DNA of 64,000 nt from Alistipes sp. Its GTDB lineage: Bacteria > Bacteroidota > Bacteroidia > Bacteroidales > Rikenellaceae. The notes below the pieces were generated by a model, which worked only from the letters and a program-made list of their open reading frames with translations, ran no database searches and was not told where the DNA came from. This document shows positions 27,491-37,648 of the stretch, in pieces. Each line of letters opens with the position of its first letter. The stretch's first letter is position 1. Location of the stretch: positions 18,422 through 82,421 of the forward strand of contig JAGBCY010000027.1 of the NCBI GenBank assembly GCA_017937765.1, given 5' to 3'. The translations under genes and the position numbers were made by a program.

Positions 27491-28078
27491 TTATTTACGT
27501 CTTTTTGTTGTCTTCTTTCGTACCGACCAGCCGAAGTGGCCGATGAGCTTGCCGAGCGTGTAGTACTCGCCGTGGGAGTAGACTATCGGCGCAGCCTTAT
27601 CGAGGTGGAACTTCCCGGTCTCGGGGTCGATATATCGCTCGTCTGCCTCGATGCCCACCACGCGTGCTATGAACATATCGTGCGTACCGAGCTCCAGCAC
27701 CTGTTCCACGCAGCAGCAAATCGAGAGTGGCGACTCGGCGACGATGGGCGCAGAGATATGGCTCGTGGCCATTGGCGTAAGGCCTGTGGCCTCCCACTTA
27801 TTGACGTCGCGACCCGACTTCACGCCACACCAATCCGTGGCGCGCGCCATAGCCTCGGTGGTGAGGTTTATGGCAAACTCACCCGTGCGGCGAATGATAT
27901 CGTAGGAGTGGCGCGACTTACGCACTGATATATAGCACATTGGCGGCTCGGTGCATATCGTCCCTGTCCAAGCTACGGTAAGGAGGTTGTACTCCTCCTC
28001 GGTGGCACCCACGCTCACCAGCACGGCGGGCAACGGGTATATCAGCGTGCCGGGCTTCCAGCTCTGTTTAGTACTCAT
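27491..28078 (-). CDS. Flavin reductase family protein (FMN-binding split barrel)
   Basis: This 195-residue protein has the flavin-reductase-like pattern: KPGTLIYPLPAVLVSVG, NLLTVAWTGTICTEPPMCYISVR, RHSYDIIRRTGEFAINL, then LELGTHDMFIARVVGI. The basic tail ends VRKKTTKRRK. By family it binds FMN and either reduces free flavin or acts as a small oxidoreductase in the cytoplasm; the partner is unknown. It follows rnhA by 21 bases on the same strand. Confidence 0.88.
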   Translation of the reverse strand: MSTKQSWKPGTLIYPLPAVLVSVGATEEEYNLLTVAWTGTICTEPPMCYISVRKSRHSYDIIRRTGEFAINLTTEAMARATDWCGVKSGRDVNKWEATGLTPMATSHISAPIVAESPLSICCCVEQVLELGTHDMFIARVVGIEADERYIDPETGKFHLDKAAPIVYSHGEYYTLGKLIGHFGWSVRKKTTKRRK

Positions 28079-28099
28079 AACGCTTTGGTGGTGTTAAGG

Positions 28100-28555
28100 T
28101 TAGTTGCCGTCGTAGCCGACGTCCTCGAGTAGTTTTGGACTCAGTGCCGCAGCCACGGCCAGCTCGTCGCAACGGTTGTTTTCGACCGTCGAGGCGTGGC
28201 CCTTGACCCATATGAAACGGACGTTATGGCGGCGATAGACGCGCAAGAAGCGCATCCACAGATCGGGGTTTTTCTTCCCAGCGAAGCCCTTGCGCTCCCA
28301 GCCAAACAGCCAGCGTTGGTTGACCGCCTCGATTACATACTTCGAGTCGGAGTATAGCGTGACGTTCGACCCCTCGAATTTGAGGGCCTCGAGTGCGACG
28401 CACACGGCAAGCAGCTCCATACGATTGTTCGTGGTGAGACGATATCCCGCCGACAGCTCCTTGCGATGCGGTCCTGAGAGGAGCACGACGCCATAGCCCC
28501 CGGGTCCGGGGTTGCCACGTGCCGAGCCATCGGTGTATATCGTTATATCTGCCAT
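28100..28555 (-). CDS. rnhA: Ribonuclease HI
   Basis: This 151-residue enzyme has the four acidic catalytic residues by motif: Asp9 in IYTDGSARGNPGPGGYG, Glu47 in TNNRMELLAV, Asp70 in LYSDSKYVIEA and Asp130 in NNRCDELA. The basic handle region WLFGWERKGFAGKKNPDLW is present. It degrades RNA in RNA-DNA hybrids. It lies between valS and the flavin reductase gene, on the minus strand. Confidence 0.96.
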   Translation of the reverse strand: MADITIYTDGSARGNPGPGGYGVVLLSGPHRKELSAGYRLTTNNRMELLAVCVALEALKFEGSNVTLYSDSKYVIEAVNQRWLFGWERKGFAGKKNPDLWMRFLRVYRRHNVRFIWVKGHASTVENNRCDELAVAAALSPKLLEDVGYDGN

Positions 28556-28624
28556 CTGCTTTTATGCGGGTATCAGTTAGCGTGCCGTAGCTATGTCGAG
28601 CTACGTCGTGGAGTAAAGGAAAAG

Positions 28625-28697
28625 CGGCCACGGGCAGGCGTGCGGGAACTTGGGTATGTGAAAACGAGAAAAACCGTAGTGGCTTGTCCCGTGGCCG
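28625..28697 (-). terminator. Long-stem hairpin downstream of valS
   Basis: CGGCCACGGG (28625-28634) and CCCGTGGCCG (28688-28697) form a perfect 10-bp stem around a 53-base loop. On the minus strand the stem is followed by CTTTTCCTTTA. It may end valS transcription, though the loop is far longer than usual and could belong to a small structured RNA. Confidence 0.4.
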
Positions 28698-28730
28698 TAT
28701 CCTTTGGGAGTTGTTGTTTCTATGTTGCTA

Positions 28731-31355
28731 TTAGCTGAGTGCCTCGATCTGAGCCTTGAGTGCTGCAATCTTTGCCTCGGCATCGGCCTGTTTAGCGCGC
28801 TCGTTAGCAACCACCTTCTCGGGTGCCGACTGCACGAAACGCTCGTTCGAGAGTTTCTTCATTACCGATGCCAAGAAGCCCTCGATATACTCAAGGTCGG
28901 CGCGGAGCTTCTCGAGCTCGGCCTCCTTGTCGATCGAACCCTCCATAGGCACAAAGTACTGCGTAGTCTTTACGATGAAGGCTGCAGCAGTGGGGTCCTT
29001 CGCCGTGGTGGTCGTCACCTCCTTGAGGTTGCCCATCTTGGTAATAACGGCCTCGAACTCCGTGGGGTAGTTATCATCGGCAATGTAGCGTAATGATAGT
29101 GCCTCTTTCTGCGCAATGTTCTTCTGCTTGCGGATGTTACGTATAGCGGTGATTACCTCCTCGGCAAGTGCAAAGCGTGCGATAATCTGCTCGTCGGCCT
29201 TACGCTCGGCCTTAGGCTCCGCAGCGATAGTGATCGAGCATACGTCCGTCTCGGGCTTCAAATCCTGCCAGATCTCCTCCGTGACGAATGGCATAAACGG
29301 ATGCAACAGACGCAGGAGCTGGTCGAAGTAGTGCTTCGTGCGAGCGATGGTCTCGGCGTCGATAGGCATCTGGTATGCTGGCTTTACCATCTCGAGATAC
29401 CAGCCGCTGAAGTCGTCCCAGAAGAGACGATAGAGCTCGGTGAAGGCCTCCGAGATACGGTACTGCTCCATATCGTGGTTGATGCGCTCGATACGCTCGA
29501 GCATAACCTCGTCGAACCACGCGATGGCCTGCTTTGCTGCTGCGGGCTGAGCGATGGTAGTGTCCACCTCCCACATATTCACGAGGCGGTAGGCGTTCCA
29601 AATCTTATTGCAGAAGTTACGTCCCTGCTCGCAGAGAGCCTCGTCGAACATAACATCGTTACCGGCTGAGGTAGACATAAGCATAGCCACGCGCATACCG
29701 TCGGCACCATACTTAGCGATGAGGTCGAGCGGGTCGGGCGAGTTGCCGAGCTGCTTAGACATCTTACGTCCGAGCTTGTCGCGCACGATACCGGTGAAGT
29801 AGACGTTCTTGAAGGGACGCTCGCTGCGCCACTCGTAGCCCGCCATAATCATACGTGCCACCCAGAAGAAGATGATATCGGGACCAGTGATAAGGTCGTT
29901 AGTGGGGTAGTAGTACTCGATCTCGGGGTTGTTGGGATAGCGGATGCCGTCGAATACCGAGATAGGCCACAACCACGACGAGAACCACGTGTCGAGCACA
30001 TCCTCGTCCTGACGAAGGTCGGCCATAGTGATTGCAGGGTCCTTCTCCTGAGCAAGACGCAGTGCCTCCTCGGCAGTCTCTGCCACAACGTAGCCACCCT
30101 TAGGCAGGTAGTACGCAGGGATGCGCTGGCCCCACCACAGCTGGCGCGAGATACACCAGTCCTTGATGTTCTCCATCCAGTGGCGGTATGTGTTCTTATA
30201 CTTTGCGGGGACGAACGAGATGATATCCTCCATCACGGCCTTCGTTGCGGGCTTGGCAAGCTCCTCCATCGAGAGGAACCACTGCATCGAGAGCTTAGGC
30301 TCGATGGCAACACCCGTACGCTCCGAGTAGCCCACGTTGTTGGTGTAGGGCTCGACCTTCTCCATAAGGCCGGCGTCGGTAAGGTCCTTCTCGATCTGCT
30401 TGCGGCAGTCGAAGCGGTCGACACCTACGTACAGGCCCACCTTGTCGTTGATGGTGCCATCGTCGTTGAAGATGTCGATAGACTCCAAGCCGAACTTCTC
30501 ACCGAGCATATAGTCGTTAACATCGTGTGCGGGCGTAACCTTCAGAGCACCGGTACCAAACTCGAGGTCGACATACTCGTCACGGATGACGGGGATTGAG
30601 CGGCCTACGAGCGGCACGATAACGCGAGCATCGGCTGCGAGGTGCTTGTAACGCTCGTCGTTGGGGTTCACGCAGAGAGCCGTATCGCCGAGGATGGTCT
30701 CGGGACGTGTTGTAGCAACGACGATGTAATCCTCCGAGCCCTCGAGCTTGTAGCGCAAGTAGTAGAGCTTGCCGTTCGACTCCTTATATATAACCTCCTC
30801 GTCCGAGAGGGCTGTCTTTGCCGATGGATCCCAGTTAACCATACGCACGCCGCGGTAGATGCGACCCTTGCGGAATAGATCGACAAATACCTTGATAACA
30901 CCCTCGGTGCGAGCCTCGTCCATAGTAAAGCAGGTGCGCTCCCAGTCACACGAAGCACCGAGCTTACGCAACTGCTTGAGGATGATGCCGCCGTGCTTCT
31001 CCTTCCACTCCCAAGCGTGACGGAGGAACTCCTCACGTGTGAGGGTCGACTTGTCAATGCCCTCCTCCTTGAGCTTAGCCACAACCTTAGCCTCGGTAGC
31101 GATTGAGGCGTGGTCGGTGCCTGGCACCCAGCAAGCATTCTTACCCTGCATACGTGCGCGACGCATAAGCACATCCTGAAGTGTGTTGTTGAGCATATGA
31201 CCCATATGCAACATACCCGTTACGTTTGGTGGCGGGATAACGATGCAATAGGGCTCTCGAGCATCGGGCTCCGAGTGGAATAGGTTTTTCTCCATCCAGA
31301 AGTCGTACCACTTCTGTTCGATGTTTTCGGGTGAATACTTATCTGCTAACTGCAT
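28731..31355 (-). CDS. valS: Valyl-tRNA synthetase
   Basis: This 874-residue class I synthetase charges tRNA-Val. The HIGH-type motif is HMGH within [19 protein letters not shown]. The editing domain contains [18 protein letters not shown]. The KMSKS motif appears as [17 protein letters not shown]-terminal coiled coil (about 805-874, [18 protein letters not shown]) is typical of ValRS. A promoter candidate lies about 165 bases upstream, giving an unusually long leader. Confidence 0.97.
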   Translation of the reverse strand: MQLADKYSPENIEQKWYDFWMEKNLFHSEPDAREPYCIVIPPPNVTGMLHMGHMLNNTLQDVLMRRARMQGKNACWVPGTDHASIATEAKVVAKLKEEGIDKSTLTREEFLRHAWEWKEKHGGIILKQLRKLGASCDWERTCFTMDEARTEGVIKVFVDLFRKGRIYRGVRMVNWDPSAKTALSDEEVIYKESNGKLYYLRYKLEGSEDYIVVATTRPETILGDTALCVNPNDERYKHLAADARVIVPLVGRSIPVIRDEYVDLEFGTGALKVTPAHDVNDYMLGEKFGLESIDIFNDDGTINDKVGLYVGVDRFDCRKQIEKDLTDAGLMEKVEPYTNNVGYSERTGVAIEPKLSMQWFLSMEELAKPATKAVMEDIISFVPAKYKNTYRHWMENIKDWCISRQLWWGQRIPAYYLPKGGYVVAETAEEALRLAQEKDPAITMADLRQDEDVLDTWFSSWLWPISVFDGIRYPNNPEIEYYYPTNDLITGPDIIFFWVARMIMAGYEWRSERPFKNVYFTGIVRDKLGRKMSKQLGNSPDPLDLIAKYGADGMRVAMLMSTSAGNDVMFDEALCEQGRNFCNKIWNAYRLVNMWEVDTTIAQPAAAKQAIAWFDEVMLERIERINHDMEQYRISEAFTELYRLFWDDFSGWYLEMVKPAYQMPIDAETIARTKHYFDQLLRLLHPFMPFVTEEIWQDLKPETDVCSITIAAEPKAERKADEQIIARFALAEEVITAIRNIRKQKNIAQKEALSLRYIADDNYPTEFEAVITKMGNLKEVTTTTAKDPTAAAFIVKTTQYFVPMEGSIDKEAELEKLRADLEYIEGFLASVMKKLSNERFVQSAPEKVVANERAKQADAEAKIAALKAQIEALS

Positions 31356-31520
31356 AGTTTATAACGTTTTAGTTTTACTCGTTGGCTATTTGCTTGTTAA
31401 TCCTTGCCGTTTGGTTTGGTGTTATCGACCTCTTGTTTTCCCTACCCTCGGCCTTGTGGTTATGGACTTATCCTCACGCCTCGAACAAGCACCGGCGTTG
31501 CGCACACGCGCATCAACGGA

Positions 31521-31552
31521 CAAAGATAATAAAATTTTTTTAAAATACGAAA
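31521..31552 (-). promoter_or_regulatory. Candidate valS promoter
   Basis: On the minus strand the -7 box reads TATCTTTG (31528 to 31521), with TTTC 20 bases upstream (31552-31549). The leader to the valS ATG would be about 160 bases. Confidence 0.55.
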
Positions 31553-31559
31553 GTAATTC

Positions 31560-32090
31560 AATATTTATAGCGAGCAATGTGTAATTTGTGCAGAGCAATT
31601 CGTAATAGCTGTATCGAGGTCGGATGTGTGTGGCTTTGGGTGGGTGATATCGGCTATGGTGATGATGGTAAAATATTGCTAAATTTACTATGTTTATCCG
31701 TGTTGAATCACTCTGTTTATGTTCCAAATTAAGTGCAAAATTCTACTCTTGTAGGTAGGTTTGTTTATGTGTAATTATAAAATATATGTACTATAATCAG
31801 AACAATATAAAAATAGAGTAGTGCAATATTCGGATGGTACTCTTTGTCTGGTTATATAACTCTTGGGTGAGAAAATCTGTCAGCCTATATCAGTTGAATA
31901 TGGTCATTATTTCCGTTGGATTATATGCTCGATGTGGCTGGTGTTGGTGGAAAGATATATCGTCGGATGCCGCCATTTTTTATATTCCATAATGCTCCTC
32001 GGGTGCTATTTAATTTCATCGCTGTTGGCGTTGTTGCCAATTGACGAAAATCTATTGCTGATGGGTATTTGGTAATTAGCACTCTTTTCT
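31560..32090. other. AT-rich gene-free stretch between valS and the OPT transporter
   Basis: This part of the 882-base intergenic region is clearly richer in A and T than the surrounding genes. Small ORFs exist (for example 31863-32075 plus, 70 codons), but they have unusual codon use, no promoter at a sensible distance and no family I recognise. I see no repeat or RNA gene that I can support. Confidence 0.5.
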
Positions 32091-32190
32091 TTTGCTAAAT
32101 GCAAAATTTTGACTATCTTTGTGTGATTTACGCGCGCAGGCGTGAATTTTATATGTGCGCACGTGCGCAGGCTTAAGTCCTCAAGCGATA
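32091..32190 (+). promoter_or_regulatory. Promoter and GC-rich leader of the OPT transporter gene
   Basis: TTTG (32091-32094), a 19-base spacer and TATCTTTG (32114-32121) form a strong consensus promoter. The leader contains GC-rich complementary stretches (ACGCGCGCAGGCGTG, GTGCGCACGTGCGC) soon after the start site, giving likely hairpins in otherwise AT-rich DNA. Confidence 0.7.
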
Positions 32191-32237
32191 AGCGAGGCTT
32201 ATGAAATGAGCAAATTAATTAACTAAAACTATAAACT

Positions 32238-34256
32238 ATGCAAGAACAACCCAAGACATCGCTTCCCGAGAACGCCTATCGCGAGCTCGCAAAGGGTGAG
32301 GAGTATCAGCCTGTTATGGGTCCGCAGGAGTCGCCTGTGGAGGTGACACCTTACTCCGTTACCTTAGGTATCCTTATGGCTGTGCTATTCTCAGCTGCAG
32401 CTGCCTACCTCGGCCTCAAGGTCGGTCAGGTATTCGAGGCAGCCATTCCCATCGCCATCATTGCCGTAGGCCTCGGCCAGATGCGTGGCAAGAAGAATAT
32501 GCTTGGCCAGAACGTCATCATCCAGTCTATCGGCGCATCGTCGGGCGTTATCGTGGCGGGTGCAATCTTTACGCTCCCTGCGCTCTATATTCTCGGTCTC
32601 GATGCACAGTTCTATCAGGTGTTCCTATCATCGCTCTTGGGCGGTGTGTTGGGCATCGTGCTCCTAATTCCGTTCCGCAAGTACTTTGTTAAGGAGATGC
32701 ACGGTAAGTACCCATTCCCCGAGGCTACGGCTACCACCGAGGTGCTCGTGTCTGGCGAGAAGGGTGGCTCGGAGGCTAAGATCCTCGTGGCCGCAGGTCT
32801 TATCGGTGGTCTCTACGACTTCGTGGTGTCGACCTTCGGTGCGTGGGTGTCGTCGCTCTCGACCTCGATGTGGGGCTGGGGTAAGGCTTTGGCCGCAAAC
32901 TTCAAACTCACCTTCGGCCTTAATACTTCGGCTGCGGTGCTCGGTCTCGGTTATATCATCGGTCTGAAGTATGCTCTTATCATTGCTGCGGGCTCAGCCC
33001 TCGTGTGGTTCTTTATTGTGCCCCTCGTAGGCTCGTTGGAGGGTGCGCTCAATGCCAGCGAGACGATCGCGCTGCTGGGTATCACCGACGCTAAGCTTCT
33101 CGCAGAGCCATCGCTTATCTTCACGCCCGAGAACCTCTATACCTACATTGGCCGTCCCATCGGTATCGGTGGCATCGCTATGGCGGGTCTTATCGGTATC
33201 GTGCGTCAGGCAGGCATCATCAAGAGTGCACTGTCGCTTGCTAAGAATGAGTTTGGCGGTAAGAAGACTGCAACGTCGGAGCCACGTACTGGTCAGGATA
33301 TCCGTATGAAGACTATCCTCTCGGTGCTTATCGCAGCTTTGGTGGCTACGCTTGTCTTCTTCCAGTTTGGTGTCTTGCACAACTGGACACAGACCATCGT
33401 GGCTCTTGCCATTGTCTTTGTCATCGCCTTCCTCTTCACCACCGTTGCGGCAAATGCTATCGCAATCGTGGGCTCGAACCCCGTGTCGGGTATGACGCTT
33501 ATGACCTTGATTCTCTCGTCGTTGGTTCTCGTATCTATCGGTCTTGAGGGTAAAAGCGGTATGGTTGCGGCGTTGGTTATCGGTGGCGTTGTATGTACTG
33601 CGTTGTCGATGGCTGGTGGATTCATCACCGACCTTAAGATCGGCTACTGGCTCGGCACAACACCCCGCAAGCAGCAGACTTGGAAGTTTGTCGGTACGTT
33701 CGTTTCGGCAGCTACCGTTGCAGGCGTTATGATCATTATGAACGAGACCTACGGCTTCACTGCAGAGGCTGCTCAGGCTCTGGGTCATAACGAGCCCCTC
33801 ATTGCGCCCCAGGCAAATGCTATGGCAGCAGTGATCCAGCCCCTGATGATGGATGGCGTTACGCCGTGGTTGCTCTACGGCATCGGCGCAGGTTTGATCC
33901 TTGTGCTTACGCTTATCGGCGTCCCCGCTCTGCCCTTCGCCCTCGGTATGTTTATCCCTATGAGCCTCAATGCTCCGCTCGTTGTGGGTGGCTTGGTATC
34001 GTGGGCTGTTAACCGTCATAAGAACCCCGCACAGGCTAAGGCAAACAACAACCGCGGTACACTCATCGCCTCGGGCTTCATCGCCGGTGGTGCGCTGATG
34101 GGCGTTGTGAGCGCGATCATTGCCTTCACGGGTGCTGACTGGATGCTCACCGAGTGGTCTAAGTCGATGGGTGCAGTATACTTGGGCATCGTTGCCTACG
34201 TAGCACTTATCGCCTACTTTATCTGGCACTCGCGTCGTGCTAAGATTGAGGAGTAG
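32238..34256 (+). CDS. OPT family oligopeptide transporter
   Basis: This 672-residue inner-membrane protein has about 14-16 transmembrane segments and OPT signatures: TLGILMAVLFSAAAAYLGLK near the N-terminus, KYPFPEATATTEVLVSGEKGG, and VGSNPVSGMTLMTLILSS. OPT proteins import small peptides or metal-siderophore complexes with protons. The next gene is pepT, a tripeptidase, 39 bases downstream, which supports peptide uptake followed by hydrolysis. Confidence 0.93.
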   Translation: MQEQPKTSLPENAYRELAKGEEYQPVMGPQESPVEVTPYSVTLGILMAVLFSAAAAYLGLKVGQVFEAAIPIAIIAVGLGQMRGKKNMLGQNVIIQSIGASSGVIVAGAIFTLPALYILGLDAQFYQVFLSSLLGGVLGIVLLIPFRKYFVKEMHGKYPFPEATATTEVLVSGEKGGSEAKILVAAGLIGGLYDFVVSTFGAWVSSLSTSMWGWGKALAANFKLTFGLNTSAAVLGLGYIIGLKYALIIAAGSALVWFFIVPLVGSLEGALNASETIALLGITDAKLLAEPSLIFTPENLYTYIGRPIGIGGIAMAGLIGIVRQAGIIKSALSLAKNEFGGKKTATSEPRTGQDIRMKTILSVLIAALVATLVFFQFGVLHNWTQTIVALAIVFVIAFLFTTVAANAIAIVGSNPVSGMTLMTLILSSLVLVSIGLEGKSGMVAALVIGGVVCTALSMAGGFITDLKIGYWLGTTPRKQQTWKFVGTFVSAATVAGVMIIMNETYGFTAEAAQALGHNEPLIAPQANAMAAVIQPLMMDGVTPWLLYGIGAGLILVLTLIGVPALPFALGMFIPMSLNAPLVVGGLVSWAVNRHKNPAQAKANNNRGTLIASGFIAGGALMGVVSAIIAFTGADWMLTEWSKSMGAVYLGIVAYVALIAYFIWHSRRAKIEE

Positions 34257-34295
34257 GGTGTGATTATTCGTTAAAAACTAAACGCTATATACACT

Positions 34296-35513
34296 ATGGA
34301 TTTAAAAGAACGCTTTTTGAAATATGTTGCATTCGACACGCAGTCGGATGAGACGAGCACGTCGTTCCCCTCGACGGATAAGCAGCTCACGCTTCTTAAG
34401 CACCTCAAGGAGGAGCTCGAGGCTATCGGCCTCGTGGAGGTGACAATGGATGAGTATGGCTACGTTATGGCCTCGCTGCCCGCAACTAAGGGCTACGAGA
34501 ATGTTCCTACCATCGGCTTTATCTCGCACGTCGACACGGCTCCCGATATGAGCGGTGCAAACATCAAGCCCCACATCGTCGATAACTACGATGGTCGCGA
34601 TATCCGCCTCGGTGGTGATGTATGGCTCCGCGTCGAGGAGTTCCCCGAGCTCTCGTTCTTCAAGGGTCATACACTGATCCACACCGACGGTACGACGCTT
34701 CTTGGTGCCGATGACAAGGCCGGCGTTGCGGAGATCGTCACCGCCATCGAGTGGCTCAAGGCTCACCCCGAGGTCCCGCACGGCAAGATTCGTGTGGGTT
34801 TTACTCCCGACGAGGAGATCGGCCGCGGTGTCGACTACTTCGACGTCAAGCGTTTCGCTGCCGACTTTGCCTATACGATGGATGGCGGTATGGAGGGCGA
34901 GCTCGAGTACGAGAACTTCAACGCCGCAGGTGCTAAGATTACCATCGCCGGCCGTAACGTCCATCCCGGTATGGCGAAGAATAAGATGATAAACGCCATC
35001 GACATCGCCTGCGAGCTCAACGCTCTGCTTCCGGCATCGGAGCGTCCTCAGCATACGGAACACTACGAGGGCTTCTTCCACTGTGTGGGTATCAAGGGTA
35101 CGGTCGAGGAGGCTGAGATTAGCTATATCATCCGCGACCACGACTCGGATAAGTTCGAGCACAAGAAGCAGCTTATGTGGGATGTCGTTAACTTCCTCCA
35201 GCGTAAGTATGGCGAGAAGGTACTGACGCTTGCTATGCGCGATCAGTACTACAATATGCGCAAGATGGTCGAGCCGCATCCTCAGGTTATCGAGAAGGCA
35301 CGCCGTGCAATGATCGAGGCCGGCGTTAAGCCTCAGGTTAAGCCCATCCGTGGTGGTACCGATGGCTCGCGTCTCTCGTTTATGGGACTCCCTTGCCCTA
35401 ACCTCTTCACCGGCGGTATGAACTTCCACGGTCGTTATGAGTATGTCTCGCTTACGACGATGCAGAAGGCTACGAATACAATTATTAACCTTGCACGCAT
35501 CTGGGCGGAGTAG
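34296..35513 (+). CDS. pepT: Peptidase T (tripeptide aminopeptidase, M20B)
   Basis: This 405-residue cytoplasmic zinc enzyme removes N-terminal residues from tripeptides. The metal and catalytic motifs are in order: ISHVDTAPDMSG, DGTTLLGADDKAG, FTPDEEIGRG, YTMDGGMEGE, GRNVHPGMAKNK and GGTDGSRLSFMGLPCPN. Length and order match E. coli PepT. It is probably in one unit with the OPT transporter. An inverted heptad repeat follows at the gene end. Confidence 0.97.
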   Translation: MDLKERFLKYVAFDTQSDETSTSFPSTDKQLTLLKHLKEELEAIGLVEVTMDEYGYVMASLPATKGYENVPTIGFISHVDTAPDMSGANIKPHIVDNYDGRDIRLGGDVWLRVEEFPELSFFKGHTLIHTDGTTLLGADDKAGVAEIVTAIEWLKAHPEVPHGKIRVGFTPDEEIGRGVDYFDVKRFAADFAYTMDGGMEGELEYENFNAAGAKITIAGRNVHPGMAKNKMINAIDIACELNALLPASERPQHTEHYEGFFHCVGIKGTVEEAEISYIIRDHDSDKFEHKKQLMWDVVNFLQRKYGEKVLTLAMRDQYYNMRKMVEPHPQVIEKARRAMIEAGVKPQVKPIRGGTDGSRLSFMGLPCPNLFTGGMNFHGRYEYVSLTTMQKATNTIINLARIWAE

Positions 35514-35520
35514 AGAACAA

Positions 35521-35622
35521 TGAGTAATGAGTAATGAGGAGTGAGTAATAAAGGTTTTTATTTTAACTAAAAATAAAAATTCCACAACTACTCACTACTC
35601 ACTCCTCGCTCCTCGCTCCTAA
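35521..35622. repeat. Inverted heptad repeat with AT hairpin core after pepT
   Basis: Left arm: TGAGTAA, TGAGTAA, TGAGGAG, TGAGTAA (35521-35548). Core: TTTTTATTTT (35555-35564), AACTA, AAAATAAAAA (35570-35579). Right arm: CTACTCA, CTACTCA, CTCCTCG, CTCCTCG, CTCCTAA (35588-35622). Arms and core are complementary, so the whole could fold into one hairpin of about 100 bases and act as a terminator. Confidence 0.75.
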
Positions 35623-35637
35623 TTAAACTTTGAAGCT

Positions 35638-37581
35638 ATGAACAATCAATATGGATATGTGAGAGTTGCGGCGGCAGTGCCTCGCGTGCATATCGCCGAT
35701 GCCCGACGCAATGCCGAGGGTGCTCTCAAGATTATGGAGGATGCCTTCAAGGAGGGTGTCGAGATTGTCGTTATGCCCGAGCTGTCGCTCGTTGGTTACA
35801 CCTGTGGCGATATGGTCCTCCAGAATAAGCTCCTCACGGATGCTGAACGCTCGTTGGCGTGGCTTATGCAGGAGACTGCCGATATCCCGACGATAGGTAT
35901 CGTTGGCCTTCCCGTAGTCTTTGCCGACCGCTTGTATAACTGTGCTGCAATCTTTGGTCAGGGTCAGCTTTGGGGTATCGTCCCCAAGTCGTACATCCCT
36001 AACTACGGCGAGTTCTCGGAGCTCCGCTGGTGGGTGTCGGGCTACGCCATCAAGGATCGTGTGATACGCTTTGCCGGTCAGGAGTGCCCCTTCGGTAGCG
36101 ATCTTATGTTCGACCTCCACGGCGTGGAGTTTGGCGTTGAGATTTGCGAGGATATGTGGGTACCCGTGCCTCCTTCGTCGATGCAGGCGGTGCAGGGCGC
36201 GAAGCTGCTGTTCAACCTCTCGGCCTCGCCCGAGTCGGTATGTAAGCACGACTACCTCATCTCGCTCATCGCCGAGCAGTCGTCGCGCACGATGTCGGCC
36301 TATGTCTACGCCTCGTCGGGTCACGGTGAGTCGTCGTCGGATCTGGTCTTTGCGGGTAATGCTGTCATTGCGGAGCTTGGCCGTGTGCTGGGCGTAAGCG
36401 AGCGTTTCGTGCGTAACGATCGTATGGTCATCGCCGATATCGACGTCGAGTATATCTCTACACGCCGTACGGCACGTAATACGTTCTACTACCCTGAGGC
36501 TCCCGAGATGCGCGTCGTCGAGGTTGAGGTTGATGACATCTGCTATCAGGGCGATGTCCGCCGCCATATCGAGCCCTTGTACTTCGTTCCTGAGAACGAG
36601 GCCGACCGTGCTATCCACTGCCGCGAGGTATTCGCTATCCAGAGCGCAGGTCTTGCCCAGCGTCTCGAGCACACCTCGTGCTCGAAGGCCGTTATCGGCA
36701 TCTCGGGTGGCTTGGACTCTACGCTTGCACTCTTGGCCGTGTGCGACACGTTCGACCTCTTGGGTCTCGACCGTAAGGGTATCATCGGCGTTACGATGCC
36801 GGGCTTCGGCACCACGGACCGTACCTATCAGAATGCCCTCACGATGATCAAGGAGCTCGGCTGTACGCTCCGCGAGATACCTATCACGGACGCCTGCACA
36901 CAGCACTTCAAGGATATCGGCCTCGATGCTGCGGAGCGTTCTGTTGCCTATGAGAACTCTCAGGCTCGCGAGCGCACACAGATCCTTATGGATGTTGCGA
37001 ATATGTGTGGCGGTATGGTTATCGGTACGGGTGATATGAGTGAGCTCGCTCTTGGCTGGGCTACGTATAACGGCGACCAGATGTCGATGTACGGCATCAA
37101 CTCGTCGGTGCCTAAGACGCTCGTTCGCTATATGGTCGAGTGGTACGCCGAAAACCGTGCCGAGGGTGCCCTGCGTGAGTCACTTTTGGATGTTGTCGCT
37201 ACACCTGTCAGCCCCGAGCTTCTTCCCGCCGATGGCAATAATATTGCCCAGAAGACCGAGGATATCGTTGGTCCCTACGACCTCCACGACTTCTTCCTCT
37301 ACTGTACTCTACGTCGCCGCTATGCTCCGTCGAAGATCGCTATGCTGGCAACTATCGCCTTTGAGGGCGTACACGATAAGGCTGCAATCATCAAGTGGCT
37401 CAAGGTATTCTTCCGCCGCTTCTTTACCCAGCAGTTCAAACGCTCGGCTATGCCCGATGGCCCGAAGGTCGGTGCCGTTGGCCTCTCGCCACGTGGCGAC
37501 CTGCATATGCCTTCGGACGCCCACGAGCGCGCTTGGTTGCAGGAGGTTGAGGATATGGAGAGGGAGCTCGACAGCCTTTAA
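35638..37581 (+). CDS. nadE: Glutamine-dependent NAD+ synthetase
   Basis: This 647-residue two-domain enzyme makes NAD from nicotinate adenine dinucleotide using glutamine nitrogen. The N-terminal nitrilase-type glutaminase has its triad in MPELSLVGYTCGDM (Glu), KSYIPNYGEF (Lys) and GVEICEDMWVP (Cys). The C-terminal synthetase has the PP-loop GISGGLDSTLALLA and GTGDMSELALGW. The length fits the Bacteroidetes form. It starts just after the inverted heptad repeat. Confidence 0.96.
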   Translation: MNNQYGYVRVAAAVPRVHIADARRNAEGALKIMEDAFKEGVEIVVMPELSLVGYTCGDMVLQNKLLTDAERSLAWLMQETADIPTIGIVGLPVVFADRLYNCAAIFGQGQLWGIVPKSYIPNYGEFSELRWWVSGYAIKDRVIRFAGQECPFGSDLMFDLHGVEFGVEICEDMWVPVPPSSMQAVQGAKLLFNLSASPESVCKHDYLISLIAEQSSRTMSAYVYASSGHGESSSDLVFAGNAVIAELGRVLGVSERFVRNDRMVIADIDVEYISTRRTARNTFYYPEAPEMRVVEVEVDDICYQGDVRRHIEPLYFVPENEADRAIHCREVFAIQSAGLAQRLEHTSCSKAVIGISGGLDSTLALLAVCDTFDLLGLDRKGIIGVTMPGFGTTDRTYQNALTMIKELGCTLREIPITDACTQHFKDIGLDAAERSVAYENSQARERTQILMDVANMCGGMVIGTGDMSELALGWATYNGDQMSMYGINSSVPKTLVRYMVEWYAENRAEGALRESLLDVVATPVSPELLPADGNNIAQKTEDIVGPYDLHDFFLYCTLRRRYAPSKIAMLATIAFEGVHDKAAIIKWLKVFFRRFFTQQFKRSAMPDGPKVGAVGLSPRGDLHMPSDAHERAWLQEVEDMERELDSL

Positions 37582-37648
37582 TCGTGGCAGACTCCCTGTG
37601 CGCTATAATTGATGATTATTGTATTTTAAACGCTTATAAATTAAGGTT

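Noticed and set aside
31356-31520. T-box-like riboswitch in the long valS leader
   Set aside because: No T-box sequence or specifier loop is seen, and T-boxes are not expected in this phylum.
31863-32075. 70-codon plus-strand ORF in the gene desert
   Set aside because: Hydrophobic, odd codon use, no -7 box at a sensible distance and no family resemblance. Likely chance in AT-rich DNA.
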